Positions 14,765 through 23,392 of a stretch of DNA of 36,570 nt are shown here, piece after piece. How positions within the stretch are numbered: position 1 is the first letter of the stretch; each line of letters begins with the position of its first letter. A program made the translations under genes and the position numbers. The stretch lies in the NCBI GenBank assembly GCA_020442065.1, contig JAGRKZ010000080.1, positions 1 through 36,570 on the forward strand. Reading direction: 5' to 3'. Below the pieces are notes generated by a model. That model did no database searches. It saw only the letters and a list, made by a program, of their open reading frames with translations, and had not been told where the DNA came from. This stretch comes from Bauldia sp. (GTDB lineage: Bacteria > Pseudomonadota > Alphaproteobacteria > Rhizobiales > Kaistiaceae).

Positions 14765-15541
14765 ATGCCGCTGCCGGAGAAGCGCTGGTTCCGGATCTCC
14801 GACGTTGCGAAGCGTTGGGAGATCCCGCCGAGCGACGTTGAGGACTATGCCCTCGACGAGTTGTTGCAACTGTCCGTGTTCGTCGTCGACCTGCGGGCGG
14901 AGGCCGGCATCTGTGAACGCGACGACCACCGCCACCATCATATCCTGGAGGACATGCCGATCCTGAACGGTCCACAGCCGTTGTGCCGAGCCACCCTTCT
15001 CTCGATCTTCCGGGATGGCCTGGCCGAGGTCGGCGGCTTTCGCACGGAGCGGCCGGGCGGCTACCTCCGTGTCGCGTCGCATGTACCTCCTGTGTTGGTT
15101 CGTCGCGACGATCTGATCGTGACCCGTGAGGAGCGAGACCGTTTTGAACGCGTCCATGGCGGTGGCACCTCCCATCAGACGACGATCGATACCTGGCACA
15201 ATGATGACTTCACGAGCGTGCGCGTGGATAACGAGTGGCACAGCTTCGGCCCCAAGCAGGCCGCCGTGCTGCGTCTCCTGAAGGCTGCTGCCGAGACCGA
15301 CAACCCCTGGCGGGACGGCAAGCGACTCCTGGACGAAGCCGGAGCCACGACGATGCGATTGATCGACCTGTTCAAGCGGAAGCCCGCCTGGCGGCGCCTG
15401 GTCCTCGCCGACGGTAAGGGCCGCTACCGGCTCAGCCCAGAGTTCCTGTCGCCGGAGCGGCGACGCATCCGCCTGTTCCGCAAGTCCGGTCCCGGAGGGG
15501 CGGGTCGCAGAGACGTTGGCGTCGACCGAAGGGCGGCATGA
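14765..15541 (+). CDS. Unrecognised DNA-binding-like protein
   Basis: 258 residues from ATG 14765. The start MPLPEKRWFRISDVAKRW with EIPPSDVEDYALDELLQLSV resembles an N-terminal helix-turn-helix of the MerR/excisionase kind, in which a tryptophan-rich segment selects a site. A His-rich patch (DDHRHHHILED) and a C-terminal winged-helix-like region (KQAAVLRLLKAA, GKRLLDEAGATTMRLIDLFKRKPAW) follow. Such architectures occur in phage early genes. No catalytic motif. It lies 85 bases after the metallopeptidase and is followed by the phased repeats at 15559-15644. A role in regulation or replication control is inferred. Confidence 0.7.
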   Translation: MPLPEKRWFRISDVAKRWEIPPSDVEDYALDELLQLSVFVVDLRAEAGICERDDHRHHHILEDMPILNGPQPLCRATLLSIFRDGLAEVGGFRTERPGGYLRVASHVPPVLVRRDDLIVTREERDRFERVHGGGTSHQTTIDTWHNDDFTSVRVDNEWHSFGPKQAAVLRLLKAAAETDNPWRDGKRLLDEAGATTMRLIDLFKRKPAWRRLVLADGKGRYRLSPEFLSPERRRIRLFRKSGPGGAGRRDVGVDRRAA

Positions 15542-15558
15542 ACCTCCAGTGACGCGGC

Positions 15559-15644
15559 GTCCCACCGCCGTCCCCCTCTGTCCCACCCTTCGTCCCCATC
15601 TATCCCACCCCTCGTCCCACTCCCTGTCCCGACGACATCCCACC
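15559..15644. repeat. Eight short repeats spaced one helical turn apart
   Basis: The unit (G/A)TCCC(A/C/G)C occurs at 15559, 15570, 15580, 15592, 15602, 15614, 15626 and 15637, with steps of 11, 10, 12, 10, 12, 12 and 11 bases. All copies point the same way, on one face of the helix. No coding gene is seen here. The array lies between the 258-aa gene and the AlpA-like gene, where an operator or iteron set would be expected. Confidence 0.65.
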
Positions 15645-15695
15645 CCGGGATGAGCGACTCTTCTCGCATCACCAGACGGGAATGCGAGTACGGCG

Positions 15696-15908
15696 ATGGA
15701 ACAGTCAGGACATCTCAGCGAGAAGCTGCTGGCGCGACGTTGGGGTCTTAGTCACCGGACGCTGGAGCGCTGGCGCCACGATGATCATGGTCCCGCGTAT
15801 CTGAAGATCGGCGGCCGGATCGTCTACGCCATATCCGACATCGAAGCCTTCGAGGCGGCACGGCGGCGCACGACTGGCGCCGTCTCCGCAGGGGCAGGCG
15901 CACAATGA
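15696..15908 (+). CDS. AlpA/excisionase-like helix-turn-helix protein
   Basis: 70 residues. LSEKLLARRWGLSHRTLERW is a MerR/HTH_17-type helix-turn-helix, followed by the usual wing PAYLKIGGRIVYAISDIEAFEA (residues about 33-54). Proteins of this size act as excisionases or activators in prophages and satellites. It starts the plus-strand replication operon, and its stop overlaps the next start (ATGA). Confidence 0.85.
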   Translation: MEQSGHLSEKLLARRWGLSHRTLERWRHDDHGPAYLKIGGRIVYAISDIEAFEAARRRTTGAVSAGAGAQ

Positions 15909-16276
15909 ACGCCGCAGTCCCCGTCTCTATGGCCAGCGCAATGGTCTCCCCGCGGATCAGCGAGTTCGAGCTTCGCGCCTGGGTCGTCCAGGCCCGGCCC
16001 GGAGACGTCCTCGAGTATCACCGCGGCTTCCTCGCCATCGACCGCACCCCGCTCGGGCCGCCAATGAGCGACGAGGAGCGAAGCGCCCTCGCGCAGACCG
16101 GCGCTGTCGCCATGCGGCTTGCGAGCGAGGGCGGTGTCCATCTCGTCCAGCGCCGGCTTGGTCCGGGCAGTTGCAGCTATCTCGCCATCGCCCGGCGTCG
16201 ACCAAGGAGTTCGCCTGCCGGTTCCGTAGCGGTGCCGCGCGATGCCGGGGCGGTGCCGCTCGAGACAGCAGCGTGA
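15905..16276 (+). CDS. Conserved phage-type hypothetical protein
   Basis: 123 residues, ATGA-coupled to the AlpA-like gene. The core FELRAWVVQARPGDVLEYHRGFLAID, followed by a DEERSALAQTGAVAMRLASEGGVHLVQRRLG segment, is a recognisable small early-gene pattern in alphaproteobacterial prophages, with a beta start and a long helix. The C-terminal 25 residues are low-complexity. No known function. The following 115 bases contain an 11-bp inverted repeat (16282-16292 and 16339-16349). Confidence 0.72.
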   Translation: MNAAVPVSMASAMVSPRISEFELRAWVVQARPGDVLEYHRGFLAIDRTPLGPPMSDEERSALAQTGAVAMRLASEGGVHLVQRRLGPGSCSYLAIARRRPRSSPAGSVAVPRDAGAVPLETAA

Positions 16277-16281
16277 AGACA

Positions 16282-16349
16282 GCGGCGGGGCGGCCCTTTC
16301 CGCAAGGACGGGCAGGCTCTCCTTCGGCGCCCGGTCAACGCCCCGCCGC
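16282..16349. other. Long-range inverted repeat ahead of the Sak4-like gene
   Basis: GCGGCGGGGCG at 16282-16292 pairs perfectly with CGCCCCGCCGC at 16339-16349, closing a 46-base loop. It lies in the leader between the 123-aa gene and the ATPase gene at 16392, where it could fold in mRNA. No other purpose is visible. Confidence 0.35.
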
Positions 16350-16391
16350 CCCAGACCAAGCGACGACGTCATCCACACGAGGATCCAACCA

Positions 16392-17240
16392 ATGCCGGTT
16401 CGCATCATCACGGCCGACGAGCGGCTGTCGGCAGCTCACAACAAGACCTCGATCGCCATCTTCGGACCACCGGGCGCCGGGAAGACGTCGCTCCTGAAGA
16501 CGCTGCCGGCCGACCAGACCGTCTGCCTCGATCTTGAGGCCGGCATGAAGTCGGTGCAGGATTGGCCAGGCGCCAGCATTCCCGTACGGAGCTTCCTCGA
16601 CTTCCGTGACCTGGCGGTGCTGATCGGCGGACCCGACCCGGCCGCCGATCCCAATGCCTGGTACAGCGCGCAGCACCATCAGCACACGAGGAGCGTCTAC
16701 GCCGGCAGCGGTGTGGAAGAGTTCCTCGCCAGCAAGTCCGTGGTGTTCGTCGACAGCATCACCGATCTCACGCGCCAGTCGATGGCCTATGCCCGGCAGC
16801 AGCCGGAAGCGTTCTCCGAGCGCACCGGGAAGCCGGATGTTCGTGGCGCCTACGGCCTGCTCGGCCGTGAGGTCATCCAGGCCCTCAAGCACCTCCAGCA
16901 CGCGCCGGGCAAGACGGTGATCTTCGTCGGGGTCCTGGAGAAGGTCACCGACGAGTTCGGTGTCACGACCTGGCAGCCGCAGATGGAGGGCTCCAAGGTC
17001 GGCCGCGAGCTGCCGGGCATCGTTGATCAGGTGATGGCGCTGCACCTGTTCAGCCGCGACACCGACGGCGGCTACGTCCTCGACGAGAAGGCGAGCGAAC
17101 GCCGGCTCGTTTGCCGGGCCGGCAATCCGTTCGGCCTGCCGGCCAAGGATCGAAGCGGCCGCCTCGGCGAGACCGAGCCTCCCGACCTCGGCGCCCTGCT
17201 CGCCAAGATCAACACAACCGCGTTCGCAGCCGCACGATAG
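16392..17240 (+). CDS. Sak4-like RecA-fold ATPase (phage recombination)
   Basis: 282 residues from ATG 16392. Walker A IAIFGPPGAGKTSLLKTLP (about 21-39) and Walker B VVFVDSITDLTRQ (about 115-127) frame a RecA-like core. EFGVTTWQPQMEGSKVGRELPGIVD late in the protein matches the pattern of phage nucleotide-binding proteins of the Sak4/AAA_24 group. Sak4 proteins promote single-strand annealing and usually work with a phage SSB; an SSB-like gene follows directly. It is in the plus-strand replication operon. The alternative is a generic phage ATPase. Confidence 0.85.
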   Translation: MPVRIITADERLSAAHNKTSIAIFGPPGAGKTSLLKTLPADQTVCLDLEAGMKSVQDWPGASIPVRSFLDFRDLAVLIGGPDPAADPNAWYSAQHHQHTRSVYAGSGVEEFLASKSVVFVDSITDLTRQSMAYARQQPEAFSERTGKPDVRGAYGLLGREVIQALKHLQHAPGKTVIFVGVLEKVTDEFGVTTWQPQMEGSKVGRELPGIVDQVMALHLFSRDTDGGYVLDEKASERRLVCRAGNPFGLPAKDRSGRLGETEPPDLGALLAKINTTAFAAAR

Positions 17241-17281
17241 GCGGCGTCACCGATCGAGAATCTTAATCCAAGGAGAACGAC

Positions 17282-17983
17282 ATGTACGACCTCAACGATG
17301 CCCAGCCACAGATGGCGCCAGTCGGCGACCTGATTCCCGACGGCACCTTCGCCAAGGTGAAGATGACCATTCGCCCGGGCGGAACGAACGGCTCGACGCC
17401 GCTCGATGCTGGTCTGCTCAAGGCATCGCAGTCCAGCGACGCCAAGCTGCTCGATTGCGAGTTCACGGTGGTCGCCGGCCCCTATGCCAGACGGAAGTTC
17501 TGGCAGAACTTCACCGTCGCCGGCGGCAAGCTCGACGAGAAGGGGCAGTCGAAGGGCTGGAACATCTCGAAGGCGACGTTCCGCGCCATGGTCGACAGCG
17601 CCCTCGGCCTCGATCCGCGCGATGAGAGCGCCGCCGCCAAGGCCAAGCGCGTCTTCCAGGGGCTGAAGCAGCTCGACGGCATCGTTGTCGCTGCCCGGAT
17701 CATGGTCGAGCCCGCGTCGGAGCCGCAATACAGGGACGCCAACAAGCTCGCGAATGTCGTCCTGCCGGGTGAGCCCCAGTACGACGCGATCATGCGCGGC
17801 GAGACCGTGCAGCCCGATCCGATCAACGCCAAGCCGCGCAAGGCGCAGAACGGCGCGACGCAGAACGCCCCCGCCTGGCAACCCAACGCGCAGCAGAATG
17901 GCAGCGTGCCGTGGGCCGACCAGGATCAGTCCAGGCCACCTCAACCTGCTCCGGCGACCGGTCCCGCCTGGCTCAATACCTAA
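17282..17983 (+). CDS. Phage single-strand DNA-binding-like protein
   Basis: 233 residues from ATG 17282, with a strong AAGGAGA ribosome site. The middle, LLDCEFTVVAGPYARRKFWQNFTVAGG and GWNISKATFRAMVDSALGLDP, has the beta-barrel-like pattern of DUF669-type proteins that serve as phage SSBs. The C-terminal 60 residues are rich in Asn, Gln, Pro and Ala and end in WLNT, a flexible tail of the kind SSBs use to recruit partners. Its place directly after a Sak4-like ATPase supports that role. SSB activity is inferred. Confidence 0.75.
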   Translation: MYDLNDAQPQMAPVGDLIPDGTFAKVKMTIRPGGTNGSTPLDAGLLKASQSSDAKLLDCEFTVVAGPYARRKFWQNFTVAGGKLDEKGQSKGWNISKATFRAMVDSALGLDPRDESAAAKAKRVFQGLKQLDGIVVAARIMVEPASEPQYRDANKLANVVLPGEPQYDAIMRGETVQPDPINAKPRKAQNGATQNAPAWQPNAQQNGSVPWADQDQSRPPQPAPATGPAWLNT

Positions 17984-17994
17984 GGCGGGAGGTC

Positions 17995-18225
17995 GTGACC
18001 GATGACGAGTGGCTGGCGCACACGACGCGCGAAGCGGCGAAGGCGATCGGTCGATGGCTCGAAGGAAGAGGTGGGCTGCACCAGCCAATCCGCTCTTTGA
18101 CCATGCGCGATCTCGAAGCCATGGCCGCCAGGGCCAACGACCGCTTCGTGGTGTTGGCGGCGGAGCGGATCAGGGAACAACCGGAGGCGGCCACGGCCAA
18201 TCACAGGTGGCTCATGGCTGGCTAG
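17995..18225 (+). CDS. Small hypothetical protein (GTG start)
   Basis: 76 residues from GTG 17995 with a GGCGGGAGG ribosome site nearby. It is helical and acidic-basic: DDEWLAHTTREAAKAIGRW, then LTMRDLEAMAARANDRFVVLAAERI. No recognised domain. It is packed tightly between the SSB-like gene and a zinc-finger-like gene whose start overlaps its end. Confidence 0.7.
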   Translation: MTDDEWLAHTTREAAKAIGRWLEGRGGLHQPIRSLTMRDLEAMAARANDRFVVLAAERIREQPEAATANHRWLMAG

Positions 18226-18593
18226 CCCCGTGTGCGCTCTGCGGCCGGCAGAGCCGGGGCTACCTCTACTGCCACCTGCTCCGTCGGGACCGTTTCCCCG
18301 ACTACGCCTTCTGCTCGCCGACCTGCACCGACCTCGGAATCGCACTCGCCAGGGAGAACAACGGCGTGATCGACAAGACTGCCCGCGAGACACAGGCCCT
18401 CAGGGAGGCTCGGCGCCCCTTCGCCGAGGCGCTCACCGCACTCGGTCTGATGGAGCCCTTCTACAATCGTACCGCCGCCGAGATCGATCAGCTGATCGAG
18501 GCGGCAGTCACCGGCTTCGTCGAGAGCATGCAGCGCCAGTCGGCGACGCCCGAGCGCTCCGGCACGCCCTTCGACGACGACATTCCTTTTTGA
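18207..18593 (+). CDS. Zinc-binding small protein, DUF6511-like
   Basis: 128 residues from GTG 18207, overlapping the previous gene. Four cysteines in APCALCGRQSRG and FCSPTC form a C4 zinc-finger-like pair, then come helical segments ending PFYNRTAAEIDQLIEAAVTGFVE. This matches the general plan of DUF6511 proteins of phage replication operons. The start is the least certain part; no strong ribosome site precedes it. A nucleic-acid-binding role is inferred. Confidence 0.68.
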   Translation: MAHGWLAPCALCGRQSRGYLYCHLLRRDRFPDYAFCSPTCTDLGIALARENNGVIDKTARETQALREARRPFAEALTALGLMEPFYNRTAAEIDQLIEAAVTGFVESMQRQSATPERSGTPFDDDIPF

Positions 18594-18605
18594 GGGCGAA
18601 CATCG

Positions 18606-19400
18606 GTGATCGACCTCAATCACAAGTCGGGCTGCCAGTACGAACCGCCTCTCCGCCCGCCTGGCATCGCCGCCGCCATCGGCAGGGCAATCGACAGCGC
18701 GCTGCTAGCGCGCCATCACGCCCAGCCGCCACGACGCTATGTCAGCAGCTCGGGCCTTGGTCGGGAGTGTCTCCGCCAGATCCAGTACGACTATCTCGCC
18801 GCGCCGAAGGACGAGGGCCGGGACTTCGAACCGGCGACCCTCCGGATCTTCGCGGCCGGTCATCGCGGTGAGGACGTGGTGGCGGCATGGCTGCGGGCCG
18901 CCGGGTTCGATCTCCGTACCCACCGCTCGGACGGACGACAGTTCGGCTTCTCGATGCTCGGCGGCCGCTTCCGTGGCCACATCGATGGCTGCGTGGTCAG
19001 CGGTCCGGCGCCGATGATCTTTCCGGCGCTCTGGGAGAACAAGGCGGTCGGCGCCGGTCCGTGGAAGGAGATCGTCAAGCGCGGCGTGGTGATCGCGAGG
19101 CCGGTCTACGCGGCGCAGATCGCACTCTACCAGGCCTACCTCGATCTGCCCAACCCCGCTCTCTTCACCGCGCTCAATCGCGACACCCTTGAACTCCATG
19201 CGGAGCTGGTCCCGTTTGACGCGGCGCTCGCGCAGGCCATGAGCGACCGGGCCGTGCAGGTGGTCCGCGCCAGCGACGCCGAGGAGCTTCTGCCGCGCGC
19301 CGCCGCCGACCGCAGCGCGGCTGTCTGTCGGGGCGGAATGAGCGGCGGCTCCTATCATGGCGCCTGCTCCTGGCAGGACCGGTGCTGGAGGGCGCGATGA
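18606..19400 (+). CDS. Cas4-like PD-(D/E)XK exonuclease
   Basis: 264 residues from GTG 18606. The nuclease core has GHRGEDVVAAWLRAAGFDL (about 80-98), GHIDGCVV with the catalytic Asp and LWENKAVG with the Glu-x-Lys pair. A QIALYQAYL helix follows, as in RecB/Cas4 family enzymes. Near the C-terminus, cysteines in VCRGGMSG, ACSW and RCWR could bind an iron-sulfur cluster together with the early Cys in ECLRQ. With Sak4 and SSB neighbours this should be the resecting exonuclease of the phage recombination system. Confidence 0.85.
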   Translation: MIDLNHKSGCQYEPPLRPPGIAAAIGRAIDSALLARHHAQPPRRYVSSSGLGRECLRQIQYDYLAAPKDEGRDFEPATLRIFAAGHRGEDVVAAWLRAAGFDLRTHRSDGRQFGFSMLGGRFRGHIDGCVVSGPAPMIFPALWENKAVGAGPWKEIVKRGVVIARPVYAAQIALYQAYLDLPNPALFTALNRDTLELHAELVPFDAALAQAMSDRAVQVVRASDAEELLPRAAADRSAAVCRGGMSGGSYHGACSWQDRCWRAR

Positions 19401-19446
19401 TCACCGCCAAGCTTCGGACATGGACACACCTCAAGAGGAGGTCGGC

Positions 19447-20769
19447 ATGACCGACATCACGCTCACCGACCAGCAATGGGCCGGGGTCAAGCGCATCGTC
19501 CATTGGTTCAGGCACGAGACGCATGAGAAGCAGGTGGCGCGCATCTCCGGGTACGCAGGATGCGGCAAGAGCACCATCCTGAAGTTCGTGCTCGATGAGC
19601 TTGGCCTCGATGCTCACGTGAGCGATCGCGACGGCGGCAGCTGCGTACCTGGTGTGGTCACCGCGACCTTCACCGGCAAGGCGGCCCTGGTGCTAAAACG
19701 GAAGGGTACGCCGGCGCGCACCATTCACAGCCTGATCTACAGCGTCATCGAGGCCACCGAGGAAGAGATCGAGGCGGCGGGCAAGAAGATCGCCGAGGCG
19801 GAAGCCCATGCGCGGACACTGACCGGGTTCGATCGCACCGCCGCGGAGGCCGCCATCGAAGCCCAGCGCCAGGCTCTGTCGCAGATGAAGAAGCCGCGCT
19901 TCTCATTGAACCCGCAGAGCGACGCTGCCGACGCAAGGCTGATCGTCCTGGACGAGGTCTCCATGGTCGGCGAGGAAATGGCGCGCGACCTGATGAGCTT
20001 CGGCAAGCCCATCCTGGTGCTGGGTGACCCCGGGCAGCTGCCGCCGATCAAGGGGGAAGGCGCGTTCACCAACGATGCCCCTGACGTCATGCTCACCGAG
20101 ATCCATCGGCAGGCCGAGACCAGCGCCATCATCCGCCTTGCCACCATGGCCCGTCGCGGTGAGCCGATCGGCTTCGGCCAGTACGACACCTTCGTCTGGA
20201 AGATGAGGAAGCAGGACGTCACGCCCGAGCAGGCGCTCCGCGGCGGCCAGGTCATCTGCGGGCTCAACGCCACCCGGCTGCAGCTCAACAATGCCATGCG
20301 CCGGGCGGCGGGGTTCGTCGACGGCTGGCTGCCCACCGGGCCGGACGAGAAGATCATTTGCCTCAAGAACCAGAACGACCTCGGCCTGATCAACGGCATG
20401 TTCGTCACCCTCGACAATGTGGTCGACGAGGGCAGCCTCTACTTCTCGGCTGCGGTGAGCGACGAGGACGGCAACCGGATCGGGCCGCCGGGTGCGGACG
20501 GCAAACCGGGCCGGCTCCGCATCTACAAGGGACACTTCGAGGATCACGTCGCCTTCGATCGGCAGCGCCACGATCGGGACTGGAAGGGCAAGCGCAACCT
20601 CACCGAGGCAACGTTCGGCTGGGCCATCACCGGGCACAAGTCGCAAGGGTCGCAATGGGAGAATGTCATCGTCTGGGACGATGGCCTTGGACGGAGCGAA
20701 TCCGATCGCCGCCGCTGGCTCTACACGGTCATCACCCGTGCCGAGCGTGGGCTGGTGATCCTGGCCTGA
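19447..20769 (+). CDS. Dda/RecD-like superfamily 1 helicase
   Basis: 440 residues from ATG 19447, preceded by AAGAGGAGG. Motifs are clear: GYAGCGKSTILKFVL (Walker A, about 32-46), ATFTGKAALVLKRKG with ARTIHSLIY, LIVLDEVSMVGEEM (Walker B), VLGDPGQLPPIKGEGAF and LTEIHRQ. Then ATFGWAITGHKSQGSQWENVIV near the C-terminus, with YTVITRAERGLVI at the end. This is the SF1B Dda/RecD2 set, 5' to 3' helicases. An insertion around 110-150 is helical. It should unwind DNA at replication or recombination sites. Confidence 0.9.
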   Translation: MTDITLTDQQWAGVKRIVHWFRHETHEKQVARISGYAGCGKSTILKFVLDELGLDAHVSDRDGGSCVPGVVTATFTGKAALVLKRKGTPARTIHSLIYSVIEATEEEIEAAGKKIAEAEAHARTLTGFDRTAAEAAIEAQRQALSQMKKPRFSLNPQSDAADARLIVLDEVSMVGEEMARDLMSFGKPILVLGDPGQLPPIKGEGAFTNDAPDVMLTEIHRQAETSAIIRLATMARRGEPIGFGQYDTFVWKMRKQDVTPEQALRGGQVICGLNATRLQLNNAMRRAAGFVDGWLPTGPDEKIICLKNQNDLGLINGMFVTLDNVVDEGSLYFSAAVSDEDGNRIGPPGADGKPGRLRIYKGHFEDHVAFDRQRHDRDWKGKRNLTEATFGWAITGHKSQGSQWENVIVWDDGLGRSESDRRRWLYTVITRAERGLVILA

Positions 20770-20778
20770 GCCCCGGCC

Positions 20779-23313
20779 GTGATCGACCTGAACGATGTCT
20801 GGCAGCCACCGGTCCGTTTCGATCTCGCTGCCGTGCGCGACCGGTTGTCGGCGACGGCGGCCGACTGGCTGCCGGCGCTATTCCCGGAGGCACGGGCGTC
20901 TTCCGACCGGAAGACGCTTCGCTGCGCCGACCTCTCCGGCCGCCCACCCCGCAACGAAGGTTCCTGCGTCATCCATCTGCAGGGGCCGCGCGCCGGCTGG
21001 GGCTATGACCACGCCACGGGCGAGTCCGCCGGACCCATCGACCTGATCCATCATGCGATCGGTCTCTCGGGCGGCGCCCTGTTCGAGGAAGCGGCGCGGC
21101 TTGCGCGTCTCGACGCGCCGACAGCGACGCCACGAAGGTCGGGTCAGCCGAAGTCGGGCCACGCCCTCGAGGTGGCGCGTATACTCGATGGCTGCCAGCC
21201 CATCGCCGCTACCGTGGCAGAGGTTTATCTGCGGAGCCGCGGTCTGGCCGATCCAGGCTCGCCGGACCTCCTGTATCACCCCGACCTCACCGACTATGAG
21301 GCCAGGCGCGGCTGGTCCGGCATGGTCGCGGTCGTGCGCGATGGCGCCGGCGAACCGACCGGCGGCATTCATCGCACCTTCCTGCTCGACGATGGTTCGG
21401 CCAAGGCGCCGCCGGGCAAGAAGATGCTCGATGCGGTGGGCGGCGGCTCGGTGCGTCTCGCGCAGGTCGGCGACGATGGACATCTGGGCATCGCCGAGGG
21501 CATCGAGACGGCCCTGTCCGCACACACGATCTTCGGCGTGCCGACATGGGCGGCCCTGTCGGCCGATGGCCTCCGGCGCTGGCAGTGGCCCCAAGGCATC
21601 AGCCGCGTGACCATCTTCGCCGACGCCGGCGAAGCCGGGGCGCAGGCCGGGGCCGCCCTCGCCGAGCGCCTCAGCGTAGCCGGCATCGCCAACGCGATCG
21701 TCGCGCCGCTGCATGGCGACGATTTCAACGACGACCTCCGCCACGGTGTGACCGCAGCCGACTACAAGATCTCAGCCCCTGTTGCCGCAGCTGCGCCGCT
21801 CGCCACGGCCGCGGAATTCGAGCGGGCAGCCCGGGTGTTGACCAATCCGCCTGATCTCACGGCCCTCGGCAGCCTGCTCGGCCAGCTCGTCCTGGCACGG
21901 CTGGAACCACTGCCCGAGCGCCAGGTCCTGGCGGCGATCAAGTCCGCCACCGGCATCGCCGTCTCCATCCTCGAGAAGCAGATCGCAGAGCTGCGCCGCC
22001 GGCTGAATGCCACCGGCGACATCCACCAGCGTCCCATTCGTCCGCTATGGGCAAGCCAGCTCCGCCTTGACCTGGCTGGGACGCCGGAACGCAACGAAGC
22101 CAACGTCATCACCGCGCTCTCAAATGACGAGGCCTTTGCCGGCGCTCTTGTGTTCGACGAGTTCCGCCAGGAGACCATGGTCAATCGGGCGCTGCCTTGG
22201 GACGAGGACGCCGCGAGGATCCCTCGACCATGGAGCGATGCCGACGACGTGCGCTGTGCCGAGTGGCTCCAGCATCGCGAGATCAACGTCGCACCGATCG
22301 TCGTCAGTCGTAGCGCCATCGCGGTCGCCAGGGACATCCGCGTCCATCCGGTGCGCGACTATCTGAACGGCCTCACCTGGGATGGCGTGCCCCGTCTGGC
22401 GAGCTGGGCGATCGCCTACCTCGGCGCGGACGACACGGCCCTAAACCGCGCCTTCGGGTCGCGCTGGATGATCTCCGCCGTCGCGCGCATCATGCGCCCC
22501 GGCGCCAAGGTCGACCACATGCTGATCCTCGAAGGACCGCAGGGCGCGAAGAAGTCGACCGCGCTGAAGGTGCTGGCTGGTGACGAGTGGTTCACCGACG
22601 AACTCCCTGAGATCGGCTCGAAGGATGCTGCCCAGCAGATCCGCGGCATCTGGATCGTCGAGATCGCAGAACTCGATGCGATCGGCCGGGCCGAGGTCTC
22701 GCGCATCAAGGCGTTCCTGACCCGCACCATCGATCGATACCGGCCGCCCTATGGGCGCTACGTCATCGAAGTGCCCCGCGAGTGCGTCTTCGCCGGCAGC
22801 GTCAACCCGGACAGCTATCTCCGCGACGAGACCGGCAACCGCCGCTTCTGGCCGGTGCGGTGTGGCAGCATCGATCTCGACGCGCTTCGCCGCGACCGCG
22901 ACCAGCTGTGGGCAGAAGCCGTCGTTCGTTTCCGTGACGGGGCAATCTGGTGGCTCGATGACGCGGAGCTCATGGCCAACGCAACGGAGGAACAGGACGC
23001 CCGCTATCAGTCCGATGCCTGGGACGCCCTCATCGAACGCTGGCTCGTCTATGAGCGCCGCCGCATCAACCGTGGCTATGGCTATGACGATTGGGTCGAT
23101 GAAGAAGTCGAACGGGGAAAGCCGATCACCGACCTCTCGGTCGGCGAGGTCCTCGATCAGGCGATCGGCATCGAGCCCGGTCGCTGGACGAAGAGCGATC
23201 AGATGCGCGTAGGAGCATACCTGAAGGCAAACGGATGGCAGCGCTACCAGCGCCGGGTTCGAAATCTCCGCGAATGGCGCTATCGGCGAGCGGACGACAG
23301 CGTAGCCGTCTGA
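20779..23313 (+). CDS. Toprim-VapE primase-helicase
   Basis: 844 residues from GTG 20779. The N-terminal part is primase-like: a CHC2-type region with only one early Cys (KTLRCADLSGR) and GWGYDHATGESAGPIDLIHH, then Toprim motifs GIAEGIETALSAH (about 236-248) and VTIFADAGEAGAQAG. The C-terminal half is a VapE/D5-type helicase: MLILEGPQGAKKSTALKVLAG (P-loop, about 580-600), IWIVEIAELDAIGRAEVSRIKAFLT, and VFAGSVNPDSYLRDETGNRRFWPV. The P-loop reads GAKKS where GxGKS is usual. It is the replicative primase-helicase of the element, and only ten bases separate it from the helicase gene. Confidence 0.9.
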   Translation: MIDLNDVWQPPVRFDLAAVRDRLSATAADWLPALFPEARASSDRKTLRCADLSGRPPRNEGSCVIHLQGPRAGWGYDHATGESAGPIDLIHHAIGLSGGALFEEAARLARLDAPTATPRRSGQPKSGHALEVARILDGCQPIAATVAEVYLRSRGLADPGSPDLLYHPDLTDYEARRGWSGMVAVVRDGAGEPTGGIHRTFLLDDGSAKAPPGKKMLDAVGGGSVRLAQVGDDGHLGIAEGIETALSAHTIFGVPTWAALSADGLRRWQWPQGISRVTIFADAGEAGAQAGAALAERLSVAGIANAIVAPLHGDDFNDDLRHGVTAADYKISAPVAAAAPLATAAEFERAARVLTNPPDLTALGSLLGQLVLARLEPLPERQVLAAIKSATGIAVSILEKQIAELRRRLNATGDIHQRPIRPLWASQLRLDLAGTPERNEANVITALSNDEAFAGALVFDEFRQETMVNRALPWDEDAARIPRPWSDADDVRCAEWLQHREINVAPIVVSRSAIAVARDIRVHPVRDYLNGLTWDGVPRLASWAIAYLGADDTALNRAFGSRWMISAVARIMRPGAKVDHMLILEGPQGAKKSTALKVLAGDEWFTDELPEIGSKDAAQQIRGIWIVEIAELDAIGRAEVSRIKAFLTRTIDRYRPPYGRYVIEVPRECVFAGSVNPDSYLRDETGNRRFWPVRCGSIDLDALRRDRDQLWAEAVVRFRDGAIWWLDDAELMANATEEQDARYQSDAWDALIERWLVYERRRINRGYGYDDWVDEEVERGKPITDLSVGEVLDQAIGIEPGRWTKSDQMRVGAYLKANGWQRYQRRVRNLREWRYRRADDSVAV

Positions 23314-23392
23314 CTGCTGACATTAAATAACTGCCGTGCAAGATTGGAGCGTCCCGGCAGCTGCGCGCAGGGATGCGGTTGGCGGATCCTGA

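Noticed and set aside
14639..15643. Minus-strand open frame of 334 codons
   Set aside because: Its first part is the phased repeat array read as protein (WDEGWDRWG) and the rest is antisense to the 258-aa gene. Repeat translation is not evidence of a gene.
15559..15644. CRISPR array
   Set aside because: Units are about 7 bases at 10-12 base steps; CRISPR repeats are far longer with unique spacers, and no cas genes lie near (the Cas4-like gene is a phage exonuclease).
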